DNA of 64,000 nt, from positions 434,001-498,000 of the forward strand of contig JACGCN010000023.1 of assembly GCA_014905825.1 (NCBI GenBank). Direction: 5' to 3'. Below are positions 45,501-58,580 of this stretch, piece after piece. Source of the stretch: Lyophyllum atratum (taxonomy: Eukaryota > Basidiomycota > Agaricomycetes > Agaricales > Lyophyllaceae). The translations under genes and the position numbers were made by a program. How positions within the stretch are numbered: the first letter of the stretch is position 1; each line of letters starts with the position of its first letter. The notes under the pieces were generated by a model, which was not told the origin of the DNA, did no database searches, and saw only the letters and a program-made list of their open reading frames with translations.

Positions 45501-48500
45501 GTTCCCGGATTTCTCGGGAGGCCGTTGCGCTTCGATATTGACACCGCCGCACTGTTATCGATTGCGTACCACTCGTATAATTGACTTGGGGGAGGCTATC
45601 GATGCTGGGATTACCTCGTCTGGCGGTAGAGGGCTAATCGCGAAGAGTGCGCCGAGCTACCCGAGTGCCCTTGCAAGTTACTCTCTTCCATCCAGCAGAG
45701 CGGATTACGGGACCCCTACGGAAGACGGGGTTTGAGCCCGCCTTCTACAGCGTCAAGGATGACTCGTGTGAAGTCAGCCCAAGCTGCCATGTTGCCGTCT
45801 TCACGTCTGGGAGATTCCTGCCTTCTGGATCGCAACGCCCCCATTATCGCAGGGAGGTGTCGTCATCCAAGCTTTGCGGCGTGAGCAGTCGAAGTAGGAT
45901 GATATAGTCCGCGGTATTCTGCGGAGATTGGTATATATGCTCATGCATTGGTTCTCCTTGTTCTCCTTACCGTAATCTGTGGGGCTCGAAGGGAGACCAT
46001 CTTTGATCTCTTCGATCGCCATTCGGGTGCTCATGTTCGACGTCAACCCTAGATCATGCTGGTCTTCGAATGCCACGCAACGTCTGCGATGGTGCCTGCT
46101 TCAGAATGCCTGCGAATACCGGACGCTGCTATGGATCCAGTGTGATGTTTCGCCGAATCACACGGTGAGAATCCGAATTCGAGAAGTCTCTGAGACTGTA
46201 TGTTTCGAATCGGCGCTATGAATAGCACAGGGTTTATAGTCACCCAGTTATTCGGCGGCTTCGACGCACTGTACGTTTTCCCGGAACCAGGCCTTGTGCG
46301 GAGCGCGCACCTATATGTCATCAAGACCCAAGTTCGTTGTCTTTTGGTCTTACTCTGGTATGTGGAAGTCTTGATTTTGCGTGATTCGTGAACCTGATAA
46401 TTGATTAACATCACTCTGTATGTTCCAGGCCCAGAAACCACAGAACCGTGTTCAAGCCTCATAATCCTACTTCAAATTATAAGACCGCGTTCTGGACTCA
46501 AGCGTCGGCCAACACTTCATACTAGTAGGCTCTCGACAATAATTTACGTCTGCCGACACGAGATGGAATGAGACTTCGTTTCTTCACCACGATCCTTTGC
46601 CCACTGTCCGACCTTTAGGCAGATTCCCATTGTTGACTATTATCTCGCCACCGTCCAGCAAGTCTAAAATATCAGGACAAGATGACTCTTAAACTATCGA
46701 TCCTCGTACCGTGTCGCCCATAGTTGTTTGCTTACGGACGCGTCTTGAGGAACGGCGCAGCAGTCTTCAATTCGACTGCAATGCCATCTACCAAGGTCGA
46801 GCATGCGGTCCCTGTGGCGGAGCGACTCCGCTACCTCCACATTTAGTAACCCGATCATAACCAAACTGCCGTCCCCTCCGATTGCAGACCACCAGACTGA
46901 ATCCCAGAGTACATCGACGTCCGCAAGATGTCTAGGATTGCGCACAAGGAATCCTAGGACTGTGCCTGAAGCCGGACGCCTGATCAACGTCGGAAGTCAC
47001 TGATGTCGAAGAAGGGCACTTTCAGTCGCCGCTGTACCTCTGCCGCGGTTCCTTGCGCCCTCCGCTGTTATGAACGTCCGTCGATGGTCAACATCTCTCC
47101 ATTTTTCGAGTCTTCTGCCCTCCCCCCCTCCCCCCTCCGCGGTCCTTGCCGTTTTCTCTGGTTTTCTTTGTCTCCGCCAACGACTAGACCTGTCAAGCTC
47201 CGCTCGACCTTGAAAGCTTGACAGCCGACCTGCAAATTTTGTAACTTGACTTTGCTTGCGTTCTCTTTCCAGTGTCTAACTAGATGAAGATGACCATACC
47301 TCTTGTCAGCTTACTGTGGGGTATGTAGTGCCTATATCCAGTTTTGTTTGCTATGGTCCCAAGACTTCGGTGTTGGTTCTGGGGATTCTCTCTGCTGCCT
47401 GCCAGTGCCAGTCATGGAATGTAATCACGTGAAAATACTACTTCTCAACTTCCTTTCTATGCCTACACCGGCAGCAAGGATTCCAGACGTCTGTCGGGCC
47501 CTGCCACGCGACTTGAGCGCATATGCACCGCCCGTACTCACACAAAATGTAAACGCCGCCGCAGGGCAGGATCTGTCAGACGGGCAAGGGGGCTTCGCCA
47601 CCACGCCCCAACACGTGGATTGCACCAAGCCATCCGTCAAGATAAGCCACTCTACTTTGTTCTGTCAGTATGCTTGGGGGCATTACTGTTCGTAACCCCC
47701 TGAGCACTCAGAAGGTATGGAAGAAGCGGTACGTTATGTTCTTGGTGTGTGACTTGGATCTGACGCTATTGGTGAACTTTGTCAAACGTCGTATCACGAG
47801 TAATCACCCTTCCTCGTTTCCTGTCTCGCCATGATTCGGGATTCCGGAAATCTCTTCTATTCTTCTATCTTTCCTTCTTCAGCCTTCCATTTATGCCTCG
47901 CGGTCAAATCCAGACTCCATATATGTAACTGTCCATCCTCCTTCTCAATGATCAACTCACCAACAGGACACGATATAGCAGGACCTGCCAAGATCCGAAT
48001 CAGGCCTGGTATAACCACTGGCAGTTTCTTCGAGGTTTAATGCCACTGCATGCCTTCGGAAAACGTGAAAGGTAGATCGTTTGGGATAAAGCTCCCTTCG
48101 CATTTTCTTGTGCAGGAAACCAACGTATACCCGGGATCTGTATGGCATGTAACCATACTTATCACATACATCAGTACTGACACTCTTGTAAGTGCCGGCA
48201 GTGCGCACGTAACACTGTCACGACGAATCTGACCGAAACCCGTCACCTAGTCTCCTCGGGCCTTCGATGATACGCAGTACCTGCAAATTCAAACTGCTCG
48301 TATAACGACCTACAGATACTGCATGGTCAAGGACCGGCGGCGAAGAATGAAAATCTAATAGTACTCGACGGACACGTCAACGCCAAGTCGCTTCGTCCGT
48401 CCCAAGCCACGGGAATTGCGAAGTATGAGCGCAGATGATTGCGTGCCACTTGATCATCCGGCGATTAGCATCTTTATCGATAGCTGTCGATTAAATGAAT

Positions 48501-49785
48501 TAGCCTTCCTGCATCCTGACCCTCAGGCTGAATAGTTGCAGAATTCTCAAATATTGACATGACGTCGACACGCACAGATAGTCCTCGTCATCGACCACAC
48601 TTCGTTCCCAGCACGATATCCCGTGTAGTACCCGCCTCAATTCCGATTTAGGACAAAGACACACAGAGAACTCACGTAACCCTCATTCTGGCTCCTCGTT
48701 GTTTTGTCCTTTTTTTCAATGGGTTTGGTCCTCGGATCGAGATAACGTGTGGGCTTCGGTGAAAGACCTATAGGTTGTAATGCCATTGCCTCAAAGAATA
48801 GACCTTTCGGCTGATGGATTCATGCTATGGTGCTCTTGTCCTTCAAATAATGATATGAACGGGGTCGCTTGTGGCGTCTGAGGTTTTACGGATGAGCATC
48901 GATTGAAAGGGTCCCTAACTCATTTCCGAGCAGCATGGCCATGTCTGGATTTGTCGTAACCCTGTTACCTACTTGTATTTCAAGTTGTGGATCGTAATCC
49001 TTGATCAGATAATTTTGAGTTCACGATGCAATCACAGATGGTCAACGTTACCGTTTGATGTTCGAGTCAATTGCCCTGATGTATTGCAGTTAAACTGTCC
49101 ACACGCAGGGGGGGTGTTTTTATGAGAAGTATTCGCTATAGGACCAGGAAGATAGAGATTAAAAATATCAGTGAACTTGACAAACAAGGACCCACAGCTC
49201 TTATCACTGCTTTGTCGTTCACGGCGTCCCACTGCTGCCCAATGCCCGAGTGACCCTCTTTGACTCGCTGTATTGAATATGGACAATGCCATTGACCACT
49301 GCATCAATTCTGTAGACTTCCGGCCCAAAAGGAGTGTTGCGTACTATCTATAAAGGATTCATTCCGTCAACTTGCCGTCAACCAGCATCAACTCTTTACC
49401 TTCAATGCCCAGTGGCAAAACATCCCGGGCCTCGGGGGCTCCGAATCGCTCAACCAAGTCGATGGGCGATGGCCTGCCACCGCGTGAGTAGCATTTGGCT
49501 TGGAAGTTACAGAAGATGCTAGAGATCAAGCAATGTCTAACTCACGAAGGCCAGTGTCAGATTAGTAGAGCGATCGGCCTAAATGCAGCATGAAATCTTA
49601 GTTCGAAGCTACAAGTCACCAGCTGCATCCGTCCGCATACAATCCAATATGATATATTTCCTGGTTTGATTGATACTTATACAATGGATGAGTGGGGTAT
49701 CCGTATCCGTACATGCTGAAAAGGCTACATAGATACAACAAACTGGGGCGGGCATACCTCGGGAAGGAGCACATCCCCCCGATAT
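42501..49785. other. Gene-poor 7.3-kb stretch
   Basis: No frame shows a recognisable protein or consistent exon structure. Open frames are under about 180 residues and overlap in several phases. A TATA-like TTTATATC near 45093 is followed by pyrimidine-rich leader-like sequence, so an unrecognised small gene at 45.1-45.8 kb is possible. CA/AC repeats occur at about 45201-45217. Fragments at 45.6-47.7 kb could be old gene relics, but I cannot assign them. Confidence 0.4.
45201..45217. repeat. CA dinucleotide microsatellite
   Basis: A short CA/AC tract (eight or nine units) inside the gene-poor stretch. Confidence 0.7.
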
Positions 49786-52700
49786 TCATGAAAATGGACT
49801 GGGAACGTTCGAGCGCGTCAAAAGATCGTTAAGAGTCCTTGCTACCGAGCCAGCTCCCTCCTTCACCCCCTCCCGATCCTCCTCAATAAATCGCGGCAGA
49901 TATTTCGTCTCGAAACGGTCAGGGTGCCATTTCTTGATATGTTCCTTAAGGCGATCCTTGTAGGTCCTGGACTTGTCCCTCTCCGGATAAAGCGGGGATT
50001 GCATGTATGCGCTGACCGCGGCCACCGTTATATCCTCCGGAGATTTTGGCGGTTTGAACATAGGCCAAGGGACGGACTCCCAACGAAGATCGTTACTGGA
50101 TAGAAGGGAAGTCCACTGGCGCTCGTGAAAGTCGTACAAGGAAATAACCTCTTCCTTGCTCAGCACGCTGCTCTGAGCTCTCTGCCTGGCATTCTCCAAA
50201 CGCTGCTGCTCCTCGCGGAACCGCTCCTGTTGCTTCTGGAATTGTTCTTCCTGTCTGCGCTTCCAGTCACTTTCCTCTTTGGCAGAAGGAGGATGCGGAG
50301 AGGGACTGGTGGGGAATGTGGAATTCATGGAACCGGAACGTGGTTTGGATGTCGAAGACGCTGTCGACGCTGAGGAACTGGCTGTGGTACCCGCTTTGGT
50401 CGACGATGCCCAAGCGCTGCCAACGTTACCGTTCCAACCCGGAGCCTGCCCATTTCTGTCTGTCCCAGTGGAAGGCTGGGGGTACGAGCGGGAAGACGAA
50501 GTCGACGAGGTATACGATGATGGGCCCCAGCTGCTCTCGGCCCCCACGCTATCTTGTCGTTTACGTTCCTCTGCCTTCTGACGGATTTCCTGTTCACGTC
50601 GACGAAATTCCTCTTGCTGGGCCTGCTCCCTACGAAATCGTTCTTCGTCAGCTCTTTTCCTCTCATCCGCTGCTCTGCGCTCCTCATCCTCCAGATCCCA
50701 CTCTTTCTGCAACCTCTCGGCTTCTTTCTGCGAAGCGATCTCCTGCTCCCGACGAGTTAACTCCTCTTCGCGTTTCCGGAGGTCTTCCTCTCGTTGACGA
50801 ATTTCTTCCTCTTTCTTGCGAGTCTCCTCCTCCTTGCTATGCGCTTCCTCCTCTCTCCTAAGCGCATCCCGTTCCTTCTGCCCAGCCTCCGCCTCCTTCC
50901 TGCTCGCCTCCTCTTCCTTCCGTTTCGCCTCCGCTTCCTTTCGCTTCGCCTCTGCCTCCTTCTTCTTCGCCTCTGCCTCCTTTCTCTTCGCCTCTTCCTC
51001 CTTCCGCTTCGCTTCCTCCTCCTTTTTGCGTACCTCAGCTGCTCTCTTCTTAGTCGCCAGCTCCTTCTGCCGTATTTCCTCCTCCTTCTCTACCAACTTC
51101 TTCGCCTCCTGCTCTGCTTTCCTCTTTGCCTCTTGGAATTTCCTGGCCTCCTCCGCCTTCTTTCGTGCTTCCTCCTTGCGTGCCTCCTCCTCCTTGCGTG
51201 CCTCCTCCTTGCGCGCCTCTTCCTTGCGCGCCTCCTCCTTGCGTGCCTCCTCCTCCTTGCGTGCCTCCTCCTTGCGTGCCTTCTCCTTCCGCGCCTTCTC
51301 CTTTCGCGCCTCCTCCTTTCGCACCTTTTCCTTTCGCGCCTCCTCCTTCTGTGCCTCCTCTTCTCGCGCCTCCTCCAATCTCTTCGCCTCTTCTGCCCTT
51401 TCTACCTCTAACCTCTCCCTCTCCTCCTCTAATATTCTCTCCTCCTCCAGTTTCCTCATCTCCTTCTCCTTCTCCTCCTCATCGTCGACGTCATCGTCAT
51501 CGTCATCGGCATTCTCCTCCTCCTCGCCCTCCTGCTCGTCTCTCGTTGCAGAAATCGCCGTCGACCTATGGACCTGATTGACCATCACTGGGCCCTCATC
51601 GGACCGTCCAGCTGCTCGATCGCCACTGTGCTGCTCCAATGCCCGCGAAGGCAACTCCTGCAGCTCCTCTGTATCACGTCCGGCGTTTCTCGATCTATAT
51701 TGCCTCTCTTCCATCCTCGTGGGCTTTCCTTCCATCCTCCTGGGTATCTCCTCCTGCTCAGGTTGCAGATAGGGTGCCTCATCCTCATCAAGTTCATACT
51801 CATCGCTATCTTCTGCTGCCGTATGTCGGAGCTCCCGTCCACCAAACGAGTGGCCCGATGTCTCGTGGTAGGTGTTAGGGTAAGATGACGGGGGAGAACG
51901 AGCTTGTCGAGCGAACGCCGGACGTGCTGAATCGGGTGGGGCACCAGGGGGACCATACGGTGGCCAATACTGTTCGCCAGTATCACGTTCCTCTCGATCC
52001 CAAAGCTCATAGTCCCGCCCATTTCGTCCGAGGTACTCTGAGTCCCGGCCCAGTTGCCCATCGTCACGGTCATGATGTCCATATCCGCCACGCCGCTCAT
52101 GTTCTCGCCGCGTGTCGCGGCGAGGAGGTTGAACTTCGTTAGCCCAGGATTTCCAACTTTCCGGCTCTTCCACAGCCGGAGAAGGTCGTCGCCGAGAAAT
52201 CGGGATGCTCGCCGACGGCGGTCCATCGTATATACGAGCATATGGATCCGATGGCGGCCCGTACACCTGATATGGTTCTGGAGACGACATTAGTAAGAAT
52301 TGGGACAAGGCAATGCGTCGTTCAACTCACCATCCGGAAAGTTCTTCGTGAAGGAAGGCTCACGAGCCAGAGCTGGTCGACTATCGGAGGACCTGCGCTT
52401 AGGGCTATCCGATTGTTGCTGGGCATACTTGTAGGCAATACTTCGAGCTTCAGGATACGGATACGCTTGGGGAGGCTCTCCACGACCACCATACCAACCT
52501 TGCTGCGACGCATGATCACGACCTGTCGGTCGACTCGCAGAGCTTGGCGGAGTCGGGTACGGACGATAGGGAGGTTGGTCGTAGTAGCGCTCTCGTTCTT
52601 CGCTCGGGATAGAAGGAGGTCGAGAAACTACTCTCCCCGCTGGCGTAGGGGGTTGCGAGTAGAGGTATGGGCGATCATCGAAAGATCCTCTAGCTTTGAC

Positions 52701-54385
52701 TGACCGTGGAGGTGGGCTGGGCTGATAAGGGCTATCCCACTCGTCCGAGTTAAAGGAGGTCTTATGATTCATCGGCCGCGTGGCAGAAGGATGAGGACCT
52801 ATGTCTTCTGGTCGATGCGGAGCTCTGGGACTACCGAAGCTGGAGTGTGCGTCATTGTAGCGCTCCCTAGGGCCATGAGAAGGAAGCGGCTGGATATCTT
52901 CAGGTCGATATGGGGTTCTGGGGCTCGTAGCTGATGGATCGTCGAAACGGCTATGGTCGCTGGCGGAACTTATGCGATGCTCCTTTCGTCGCTCTTTATC
53001 TCGCGGTTTGGAAGGTGTTGAAGACCAGCTTGGCTCAGGCTCTGGAACCCGCGGCCGCTTGTCATTTCCATGCTCAGCTTCGCTATCGCTCCGTTCTGGG
53101 ATCGGCTCAGTGATGGAAGGGCGATGGCCCGCAGAGCCGGTCGATCTAATGCTTGTGGTGCTATTCCGCCTTGCAAGCGCGGCAGATGGAGGTCTGATGT
53201 CCTCTTCTGGGGACGAAGGCTTCCAGATTTGGGGAATGGGATTAGGAGGCGAACGGGGTGCATATCGTTCGGATGACGGACGTGATTGGTGCTCAACCGA
53301 TCTACTAATGGGAGAATCCATAGGCCGTTCATGTATCGAGGGCTTCCTTGTTGCATTCTGACGGTCGGGTGGGCGAAGTATCGATTCCTCATCGATGTCG
53401 GATGCATCATCGCTGTCGAATGTGTCGGTGGGGGCGTGTCGTTCAGCCATACCCGGGCGAGACGAACGACGGTGGACCATAGGTGGATGTGAGTAATCCT
53501 GGTTGCGATTGACCGAACCTCGCCGAGTGGGAGCGCTGCGGAGAGCATGCTGTAGGCTTTGTTCCCGTTCCCGTTCTTGTTCCTCCTCGCGTTGCCGCTC
53601 CTGTTCTCGCTTCTCCCCTTCCCGCCGCTCCCGTTCATCCAGCTCCCTCTGCTCTCGCTCCCTTTCCCCCCGCTCCTTCTCCTCCCGCTCTCTCGCCCTC
53701 TGCTCCTGCTCCTTGCGTCCCTTTTCCTGTAACTGGTTGTCCCTACGCTCCTGTTCTTCCTTCTCCTGTTGCTCCTTCTCCCGTCGCTCTTGCCGCTCCC
53801 ATTCCTGCCGCTCCCGTTCCTTCCGCACTCGTTCTTTCCGGTCCTGCTCTTCACGTAATTGGCGCTCCCGTTTCTGTGCGAGCTCGGGCGGCAGCTCCGC
53901 AGGTACGGGTCCCCTAGGACGCGACTCGATCGGCTTCACCTCAGGAGGTCGGCTTTCCTCAGGGGTTCTGTAGTGATCGGGCTCGAGTTCTCCTTCTGAG
54001 ATACCTTGATTCTATCCATAATGTCCTGCTGCTCTTGCTTAAGTGCTGCATTCCACTGTGGAAGCATATCTCGACCGGACGCCCACCGGCGTTCCTGTCG
54101 TTCACGCTCTAGCTCGACCTGGAAAGTTTCTTCTGCTAAGGATCGAATGGTTTTCATAGCCTCATGATACTCGTGAGTGAGTTGGTCTCTTTGGATGACG
54201 GACACGGGTCCCTTGTCGAGCTCAACCTGGAGATTCTTCTTAGCGTCGGCCACCATAGACGACAGACCTTCCTCGATCCTCGCTCGCAGTGTCTCCTTCC
54301 ATGCTTTATCGGGTTCGACATCGGGCACATCACCTTTGCGTGACGAAGTCGTGTATGATGGTACTTGAGATGTCACCGTTGACAT
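49786..54385 (-). CDS. Large ER/K-rich helical protein with J-like C-terminal domain
   Basis: Three exons (54385-54005, 53957-52331, 52277-49786) join in frame to 1,499 residues. The first intron, 47 nt, ends in the weak acceptor CTGAG. The N-terminus (WKETLRARIEEGLSSMVADA; RRWASGRDMLPQWNAALKQE) is helical and conserved-looking. A charged segment (about residues 140-220) and a long E/K/R-rich segment (about 940-1230, repeating KEEARKEE and AKRKEAEA) should form single alpha-helices or coiled coils. Between them are disordered Arg/Ser/Pro stretches. The C-terminal block (EEVISLYDFHERQWTSLLSS, IKKWHPDRFETKYLP, VARTLNDLLTRSN) has the HPDRF motif, similar to a J-domain HPD or the NFKBIL1-like C-terminus. 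I do not know the function; cytoskeletal or chaperone-linked roles are guesses. Confidence 0.8.
51170..51370. repeat. Tandem short repeat encoding KEEARKEE units
   Basis: Degenerate 15-18 bp units, CCTCCTTGCGTGCCTCCT-like on the plus strand. On the minus strand they encode alternating acidic/basic pairs with Ala and Arg in the gene 49786-54385. The repeats also make long false frames on the opposite strand. Confidence 0.85.
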
Positions 54386-57300
54386 CTAAAGCTGGTCGAG
54401 GGACAGAGAATACAACAGAGCGATGCTAGCTGCTGGTAGCTGCGGTGAGTGTAGCGATGTTGGGCAGGGTAGAATGGAGGGAAATGAAGGTTGTGAGGGA
54501 CCTAGCGACTAATCGGCGGACGTCTGCGGCGAGACCCCGTAAAAAGAAGATTCGTCAGTCCACGGGAACGCCCTGACTGCCTCATGTTCAGCACACGCGT
54601 TCCAAAAGAATACTTCAAAGTTTATGGGGCACTCACACTCAATATTGGCCCCTCCCCTTGTTCGCAAGGGAACAATGCAGGCCAGAGGCGATGTAGTGGT
54701 CGAAGGTCAATCAGAGACGCGTAAATGTTGTTGTGGGTTGTTGAGCGGGTTGCCTGCATTCCGGATCATTGTCCGTTATCTTATCACTTCCTCTCATCAC
54801 CCGTGCATGCATTGGTCAAGCACTACAGGGTTATGGCAGCTTCACTCAGCACTCAAATATGCAGCGTTCAACGATCTACGTCGGAGCACTGCGCTTGGAA
54901 CTTTAGGCGCAGTCGAGGGGTGCTTAGACGGTCCAACACTATGGAATGAGGCAATCGATGAAATCAGTAAATGATCTACACCCCTCATTGGTCAGTCTCA
55001 GACCACACGCTGATGGCCTGGCACTTCTCTCCTGAACGCACCAGTGACCAGAGAACAGCCACTAATTTTGGCCAGGTGATACATACAACATGATGAATAA
55101 AACCATGGCATTACTATAGCAAATCAGCACAATTACAGTAAAACTTGAGATAAAGATAGAGGAGGATGTGACCGACCGTCGATGGGAACTGATATCTCGT
55201 CATTTTTGGCTTCTTGTAACACACTGGCGTTCGGGGGTGATGTGGGAGAGCAATTCATTTACGAAGTCGAACTCACAAGTAAGCGCCGTCTGATTTCATG
55301 ACCCCATGACTGACACCCACACCGAACAAATGTCATTGTCGTGACCAATTCTCGAACGGCCGTGGAAAAACGAAGGTTGCGTCGGAGAAAATAATTCCAA
55401 TGACGACTGAAATGACAGGGGCGAGAGGTCATAAGAAAACTCCGGTAGAAGGGGACCGACCTCCGATATTCAGGACGGTAAGAGTCAAGTTTTGAAAAGG
55501 ATGTTAGGAGCTTGGAAAGAATCGGTGCAGGCAGCTATGTAAAACCAACTCTTAAGTAAATCTGCTGGAAGAATGAAGACCCTGTGGCGACAGACTTTGA
55601 CATTTGGGTTCTTCGAAGATGACCGGACGTTATACCAGGGGCTTGCAGTTTCGGCTAGACCGTGCATTCTAAATCTCCCGAAGTACCGGTCTACGCAAAG
55701 ACCAAGGTCTCAGGACCACCCACATCACATTTAATGCCTAGCGGACGGAATCCACCTTTCGCAAGATCAGTGCCTGCAAGACAAGAAGCATTAAGAACAT
55801 CCTGACTTGCGAAGTTGAGAGGGAAGTAGAGAACAGAATCAGCATTGACGTACTCTCCACCAAATGGAAGGGTAGAGGGGACGGCAGCAGAGTGACAAAT
55901 CCCGTGGTCAATGTTGGGGGTATCCGTTCTTTGAGCCTTCCGCATCATTATCGATTCATGGAAGTGGCCGTTTTGCCGAGGTCATCTAAAGTGGGTGTGA
56001 GTCGGTGAATAGAGCAAGATCGTGAATAAATATAATTACCTTCCACAGCGGATGAAGCGACACTGGCGAAATAAATGTGTTCACCGATGCAACGTCATAA
56101 ATCGAGACAACAATCTGTCTGCGCCCGTGGTCAGGTAACGAAAACGATCAGCCAAGCCGCTCGAGATAGAGTGACATTGTAGGAGGGGTCAAGGGCCAGA
56201 AAAGGCAGGGTCCGATTGATATCGCGTTTGAAAATCAAAGCCTTTCACGGTCCTAGCCAACGATACATACTGTCGACACCATCACAAACTGCGATAAAGG
56301 ACGACTAAGCCAAAGAGAGCGTGATTTCACGAGAGAGAGCACAGGGCCTTGAAGAAAGGGAAGGCTGTCCAAGTCGTGCTTGACATCCAGACTCTAGCCA
56401 CTTGACAATGAGACGTACGACGGACGACATGAAACTCGATCGTCCATTGACAGGGATTTGTGCAGCCAAAAGCCGATCGTCTGGTGCGTTCCTTGGTACG
56501 TGTCACGATCCTTGTAATATGTCAATAAGGTATTGTGGATCGACGAGGCGTCGTCAAAGTCTACCCGAGTCCGTACACGCAGATAAGGCTGTCACCTGCG
56601 TGAAACAGAATGTTTCGCTGCGGCATGATGGCCAACCACCAACCTTAACCGAAGGAATCATCAGACCGACGATCTGAAATGCGACGAAGATTGACAGAAG
56701 TCCTGTCTGTCAATGCAAGCAACTGAGCTCTCGAAGGAGTGGGAGGCTGTTCTAGTCTTGGTTGACTCCAAGACTAAGACTCCTCCGTTGAGTGGCGTAA
56801 AGTCATGGGCACAAAGCTCGATCGCCCAGGGATCTTATACGCATTCCCACAAAAGCCGATTGGACGGCAAATTCCTTGGTTCATAGTATGGTCTTTGTAA
56901 TATTTCGCCGTCATGGGTTGAAAAAGCGGCATCCGAGCCCAGAGGCGTAGATGAAGGTGCCATTCTTGCTGCGTGAAGCACAGTATTGCTGCGGCACGGT
57001 GATTTACACGCTACCCGAGGGCGAAGGGTTGAGGGTTCTGGATGTCGAATCATCGGCCGAACGCTGAAATGAAATCCGAGCCCGCGCCGAAGAAACGCAG
57101 GCTGTAGATAAGGACTTCATTCTCCTGTAACACAAAGATGCACAACGGGGGTCCAAGCACCGGCCAAGGGGAGTGGCCCGATTGTAAGCCAACAGCCAAG
57201 CGCACCCGTGGAGGATAAGAATTTCATCTCCTGTAACATAGCAATGCGCTAGTGGATGATGCTGTATCTACCAAGCGAGGGGTCTTGGTCGAATCACAGG

Positions 57301-58580
57301 TGTGCAATCTGGTGCCTCGCTGAAAAGGTGAAGGACGTAGACAAGTACTGCACCCTGTGGTGTAGAAAGCGCAAGGAGGTGATAGTCCATCCACCGAACA
57401 AGGGGACCAGCCGAGACGCGGGGCTGCAGTCTAGAATCAAGATTTTCATTCTCGTAGCGACGTGCTGCGGGGCCATTGTCGATGGATGAGTTAACAAAGC
57501 GCGTTTTGAAGGGGGCCATGGCTGTGATCAGGAAGAACGGAATACGAGCGGAATGAAACGGGTCGCAAGCCCAGCGCTACGATGAATTGTCGGAGGGGTA
57601 GTATATTTGGACTGCCTGCTCTTGATAAAGGGCCGTATCGCAGCGCCCGGACCGTCATCGATGGGTCATCTTTCGTTGGTCTGATTGTAAAGGGCAAGTC
57701 CATGCCACATCTTGAATGGAGGCGACAGTATTAGTACCATTCGTAACGTCATCGATGGGGCATGTGGCCTTTATCTCAAGCCCCTCGTCATGGAAGCTAA
57801 GCAATGAGCATTCATAGGAACCATCGAGGATGCCATGTGTGGTGTGCTTGTGTATAGAAGCCCTTGCGGTGGACCCTCGGACGTGATGAACGCGCCTTCC
57901 AGATGTGACTACAGAGCATGCCGCCGGTACAGCCGGATATGAATTCAGCGCGCTCGGGTGTGCAAGAAAGGGAAGGGCACGGGCTGGAAGTTAACAGGGT
58001 CGGGTACGGGTGTCGTATCATTTGATAGAAAAAAAATAGGACACATGGCATCGTTCATATCCTGCAGGACCCAGGTTGCACAGAGCTTGAGCAACAACGA
58101 CAAGAGAAGGTCTATGGTCCGCCCGCAAGCTATAAGAGCAGATAAAGCTCGAAAAAGAAATGTAGGGGGTTGGGCAAGGATTGGGCAAAGGGTGCGGCGT
58201 GGACCGACGTTTGCCTCGTGGTAGTGGATCAAGTGACGACAGGTGGCATGGCAGCACCCCTTATGGTAGATGATCAACCCTACCCCCTGCCCAAGTAGAT
58301 CGCATAATCACACTTCTAGCTGCACTTATTCATGCTCTTCAATCCAAGAACGACTACCATCTCGACACGCCAACGCGGATTCATTGCGGGGAAGACCCGG
58401 AAAGGGTAGCCAGCTTCGTTGATTCAGGGATTACAATCAATCTCGGCAGCCCGCCAGAAACACGAGGCAGCCGTTTAATTCCCATCTCTTGTTTCATCTC
58501 AACCACTTCACAATCGGCTTTTCTGTGGACTCGAGTCACCTTTGATTTTTTTTGACTCCCACCAACGACGAGCCCCAGCC
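54386..58580. other. Gene-poor stretch with old duplications
   Basis: No protein gene was recognised. The left end should hold the promoter of the gene ending at 49786. A diverged duplication occupies 56360-57000. Scattered copies of a GTCATCGATGG(G)-type phrase occur near 57650 and 57750. Confidence 0.4.
56360..57000. repeat. Diverged tandem duplication, period about 382 bp
   Basis: Copy 1 (from about 56360) and copy 2 (from about 56743) share a string of markers in the same order. These are GGCTGT..AGTC.TG.TTGAC, AAGCTCGATCG-like (56435 and 56817), AAAAGCCGAT, TTCCTTGGT, TTGTAATAT and GCTGCGGCA. Identity is perhaps 65-70 percent with indels. No coding capacity is evident. Confidence 0.6.

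Noticed and set aside
46694..46987. Minus-strand frame with leucine/aspartate-rich content, considered an F-box protein fragment
   Set aside because: No F-box motif or neighbouring exon could be found.
50794..51581. Long plus-strand frames rich in Ser/Phe/Leu/Pro opposite the charged-helix gene
   Set aside because: They are antisense shadows of the E/K/R-rich repeats; composition mirrors the repeat and no start context or motif supports them.
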